Under the pieces are notes generated by a model. The model searched no databases. It was not told the origin of the DNA and saw only the letters and a list, made by a program, of their open reading frames with translations. Both the position numbers and the translations under genes were made by a program. 64,000 nucleotides of DNA. Origin: JAUIAI01 sp050633665 (GTDB taxonomy: Bacteria; Pseudomonadota; Gammaproteobacteria; Burkholderiales; Burkholderiaceae_E). This document shows, piece after piece, positions 61,646-64,000 of the stretch; the stretch's first letter is position 1; every line of letters begins with the position of its first letter. The DNA lies in assembly GCA_050633665.1 (NCBI GenBank), contig JBOEGY010000002.1, positions 434,001 to 498,000 on the forward strand. Reading direction: 5' to 3'.

Positions 61646-63010
61646 TCAGGCTGACACACTCGGCAGTCCGGCCAGAGCCATCGCCAGTTCTTCCGGGTCG
61701 TAGACATTGTCGGTCAATTCGCCGGCGGCATAAGCGGTATACGCAGCCATATCAAAATGACCATGCCCACAAAGATTGAACAAAATAGTCTCGCTGGTTC
61801 CTTCGCGTTTACAACGAAGCGCCTCGTCAATCGCCCCTTTGACCGCATGATTGGCTTCAGGAGCAGGGACAATCCCTTCAGCCCGCGCAAACAATACCCC
61901 GGCCGCAAAACACTCAGTCTGGTGAACCGCCCTGGCCTCGATCAGATCCAGCTCTTTCAGGTGAGATACCAATGGTGCCATGCCGTGATAACGAAGTCCT
62001 CCCGCATGAAAGCCTGGCGGCGTGAAACTGGAGCCAAGCGTGTGCATCTTGGTCATCGGTGCCATCTTGGCCGTATCGCCAAAATCGTACGCGTATTTCC
62101 CGCGTGTCAATGACGGACAAGCGGCCGGCTCAACCGCGACTATGCGCGGCTTCGCGCCGCCTCGTAAGCCGTCTCCGATAAACGGAAACGCAATGCCGGC
62201 AAAATTGGAGCCACCGCCGGTACAACCCACCACGACGTCCGGCCAGACGTCGGCCATCTGTAGTTGCTCCATGCACTCGATCCCGATCACTGACTGGTGC
62301 ATCAAGACATGGTTGAGCACCGAGCCCAGCGCATATTTCGTGTCGTCATGCTGCGCAGCAATCTCTACTGCCTCAGAAATAGCGATGCCCAGACTACCAG
62401 GATGGTCAGGTCGTTCGGCCAGGACAGCACGACCATATTCAGTCAGGTTCGAGGGCGACGCAACACAGCTTGCGCCATAGGTTTCCATCACCGCCCGCCG
62501 GTAAGGCTTCTGATCGTAAGACACCCTGACCTGAAACACCTCGACATCAATCCCAAACAGAGCGCCGGCAAAAGCGAGCGATGTACCCCACTGACCCGCC
62601 CCGGTTTCGGTCGTCAGGCGTTTGACACCGGCCTGTTTGTTGTAAAAGGCCTGCGGCACCGCGGTGTTCGGCTTATGACTGCCGGCGGGGCTGACGCCCT
62701 CATATTTGTAAAAAATTCTGGCGGATGTGCCTAGCGCTTTTTCAAGGGCATGCGCCCGGTATAAAGGACACGGACGCCAAAGTTTGTAGACGTCTCTTAC
62801 CGGCTCAGGAATTTCGATTTCCCGCTCTTGGCTGACCTCTTGCAGGATCAACTCCATCGGGAAAAGCGGCGCCAGATCATCAGGCGCCAGTGCTTGTCCG
62901 GTTCCCGGGTGCAACGGCGGTGGTAACGGAATCGGCAAGTCGGCCTGGATGTTGTACCAGTGCCTGGGCATCTGGTTTTCATCGAGCAAATACTTAGTCT
63001 GACCGCTCAT
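61646..63010 (-). CDS. TrpB2-type PLP-dependent tryptophan synthase beta-like enzyme
   Basis: 454 residues, longer than TrpB1 (about 400) and with the TrpB2 features: an N-terminal extension (MPRHWYNIQADLPIPLPPPL), WRPCPLYRAHALEKALG, PLP Lys113 in SPAGSHKPNTAVPQA, TETGAGQWGTSLAFAG, and VVVGCTGGGSNFAGIAFPF for phosphate. TrpB2 acts without a TrpA partner and can form tryptophan from indole and serine (salvage); no trpA is adjacent. It is followed directly by the asparaginase homologue and preceded by rimO, 50 bases away. Confidence 0.93.
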   Translation of the reverse strand: MSGQTKYLLDENQMPRHWYNIQADLPIPLPPPLHPGTGQALAPDDLAPLFPMELILQEVSQEREIEIPEPVRDVYKLWRPCPLYRAHALEKALGTSARIFYKYEGVSPAGSHKPNTAVPQAFYNKQAGVKRLTTETGAGQWGTSLAFAGALFGIDVEVFQVRVSYDQKPYRRAVMETYGASCVASPSNLTEYGRAVLAERPDHPGSLGIAISEAVEIAAQHDDTKYALGSVLNHVLMHQSVIGIECMEQLQMADVWPDVVVGCTGGGSNFAGIAFPFIGDGLRGGAKPRIVAVEPAACPSLTRGKYAYDFGDTAKMAPMTKMHTLGSSFTPPGFHAGGLRYHGMAPLVSHLKELDLIEARAVHQTECFAAGVLFARAEGIVPAPEANHAVKGAIDEALRCKREGTSETILFNLCGHGHFDMAAYTAYAAGELTDNVYDPEELAMALAGLPSVSA

Positions 63011-63060
63011 TGTCGCCTCCGGAATAGCTTGTCGTTCGAGTTATTTCGCCGGCGGTTCCG

Positions 63061-64000
63061 TCAGGCCGGTTTGTCATCGGCAAGTTCGCCGATCAAATCA
63101 TGTTCACTGCTCTCAAGAATTCTGACCTGCGCGAATTGCCCGACTTTCAGCGACGGGTCTGCCGGCAGCGCCACGATGCCATCAATTTCAGGGGCGTCGG
63201 CCGCGGATCGGCCGATCGCAATGTCATTGCCATCAGAATCGCGACCCATCGCGTCAATCAGGACCGGCATGGTTCGCCCGACAAATCGTTGCAGACGGTC
63301 AACGCTGATCTGCGCCTGGGTCTGCATGAATCTCTCGAGCCGGTGCTGGCGCACTTCATCAGGAACCGGGTCGGGCAAGGCATTGGCGCTTGCACCGTCT
63401 ACCGGCGAATACGCAAAACAGCCCACGCGATCAAGCCGGGCTTCGCCAAGAAAAGTCAGCAATTCTTCAAACTCAGCCTCGGTCTCGCCAGGGAAACCAA
63501 CAATAAACGTGCTCCGTATGGTCAGATCCGGACACCGGTCACGCCAGGCCTGAATGCGCTCAATATTGCGTTCACCACTGGCCGGTCGTTTCATGAGCTT
63601 GAGAATTCGCGGTGAAGCGTGCTGAAATGGCACATCCAGATACGGCAAGATGCCGCCATCGCCCATCAGGTCAACGACTTCATCCACATGCGGATACGGA
63701 TAAACATAATGCATCCGGACCCAGGCGTCGAGCTGGCCTAATTCCCTGGCCAATTCAAGCATACGGGTACGAACCGGTCGGCCATTAACAAAGTCTGTCC
63801 GGTAGCGGGTATCGACCCCATAGGCGCTGGTGTCCTGCGAAACAACCAGCAACTCCTTGACGCCGCCATCGACCAGCGCTTCAGCCTCGCGAATGACCTC
63901 TCCGACCGGACGGCTGACCAGATCCCCGCGCATCGAAGGAATAATGCAAAACGAGCACCTGTGGTTGCAGCCTTCGGAAATCTTCAGGTAGGCATAGTGC
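63061..64000 (-). CDS. rimO: Ribosomal protein S12 methylthiotransferase RimO (3' part, runs off right edge)
   Basis: Radical-SAM methylthiotransferase that modifies an aspartate of ribosomal protein S12. The stop is at 63063-63061; the gene continues past base 64000. The visible part includes the radical-SAM cluster CNHRCSFCIIPSMRGD (CxxxCxxC) and the characteristic RimO stretches VVSQDTSAYGVD, HYVYPYPHVDEVVDLM, LPYLDVPFQHASPRILKLM and STFIVGFPGETEAEFEELL. The C-terminal TRAM-type domain ends at VRILESSEHDLIGEL. These fit RimO and not MiaB. Confidence 0.95.
   Translation of the reverse strand, partial: HYAYLKISEGCNHRCSFCIIPSMRGDLVSRPVGEVIREAEALVDGGVKELLVVSQDTSAYGVDTRYRTDFVNGRPVRTRMLELARELGQLDAWVRMHYVYPYPHVDEVVDLMGDGGILPYLDVPFQHASPRILKLMKRPASGERNIERIQAWRDRCPDLTIRSTFIVGFPGETEAEFEELLTFLGEARLDRVGCFAYSPVDGASANALPDPVPDEVRQHRLERFMQTQAQISVDRLQRFVGRTMPVLIDAMGRDSDGNDIAIGRSAADAPEIDGIVALPADPSLKVGQFAQVRILESSEHDLIGELADDKPA

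Overview
The window reads as core chromosome of a moderately GC-rich gammaproteobacterium. The evidence is gene order: smc-zipA-ligA, tig-clpP-clpX-lon-hupB-ppiD with embedded tRNAs, rimI beside tsaB, an OmpR/EnvZ pair, PlsB, MnmH, ZipA and a proteobacterial DapC/DapD/DapE set. The dapC-dapD-pilU-yffB-dapE-prmB order and the short QueF also recall Betaproteobacteria and Xanthomonadales, so I do not go below class. I see no phage, insertion sequence, integrase, CRISPR array or rRNA. Coding density is very high, and many neighbours overlap by ATGA or TGATG.

Layout. 1-7.8 kb (minus): 5' part of a methylthioinosine/methylthioadenosine phosphorylase gene, then ligA, zipA and smc. 8.2-16.4 kb (plus): queF, lysine/diaminopimelate genes dapC, dapD, dapE with pilU and yffB between them, then prmB and yheS. 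16.4-21.1 kb (plus): 3-hydroxyacyl-CoA dehydrogenase, APH-type kinase, ACAD11-like acyl-CoA dehydrogenase and glutathione S-transferase, a plausible 4-hydroxyacyl-CoA catabolic set. 21.1-24.7 kb: DUF1178 gene, mnmH, ppiD. 25-32.7 kb (minus): tRNA-Asp, tRNA-Val, hupB, lon, clpX, clpP, tig, tRNA-Leu, a protein quality-control block with a sigma-32-like promoter before lon. 32.8-35.9 kb (plus): hpnCDE, which makes squalene from farnesyl diphosphate. 35.9-38.4 kb (minus): radA and alr. 38.7-42.6 kb: lplT, a UDG-like protein, rimI, tsaB and a small secreted protein. 42.8-46 kb: ompR/envZ-type two-component system and a GlxA-type AraC regulator. 46.2-48.6 kb: plsB. 48.8-52.3 kb: a Sel1-repeat protein, a periplasmic YVTN beta-propeller and a YadGH-type ABC exporter. 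52.4-54.9 kb (plus): rubrerythrin, GlpC/HdrB-like Fe-S protein and DUF3501, a redox module with no assigned function that I know of. 54.9-64 kb: ispF, ispD, mfd, serB, an asparaginase homologue, a TrpB2-type PLP enzyme and the 3' part of rimO.

The two segments most worth experimental attention are the rubrerythrin/Fe-S/DUF3501 cassette, with hairpins between its first two genes and an FNR-like box in its leader, and the kinase/ACAD/3HCDH/GST cluster, which looks like a split bacterial version of the ACAD10/11 and LvaA/LvaC chemistry for 4-hydroxy acids. Catalytic-residue substitutions in the UDG-like protein and the asparaginase homologue are further leads. Function calls rest on motif and family recognition by eye; no database search was run.
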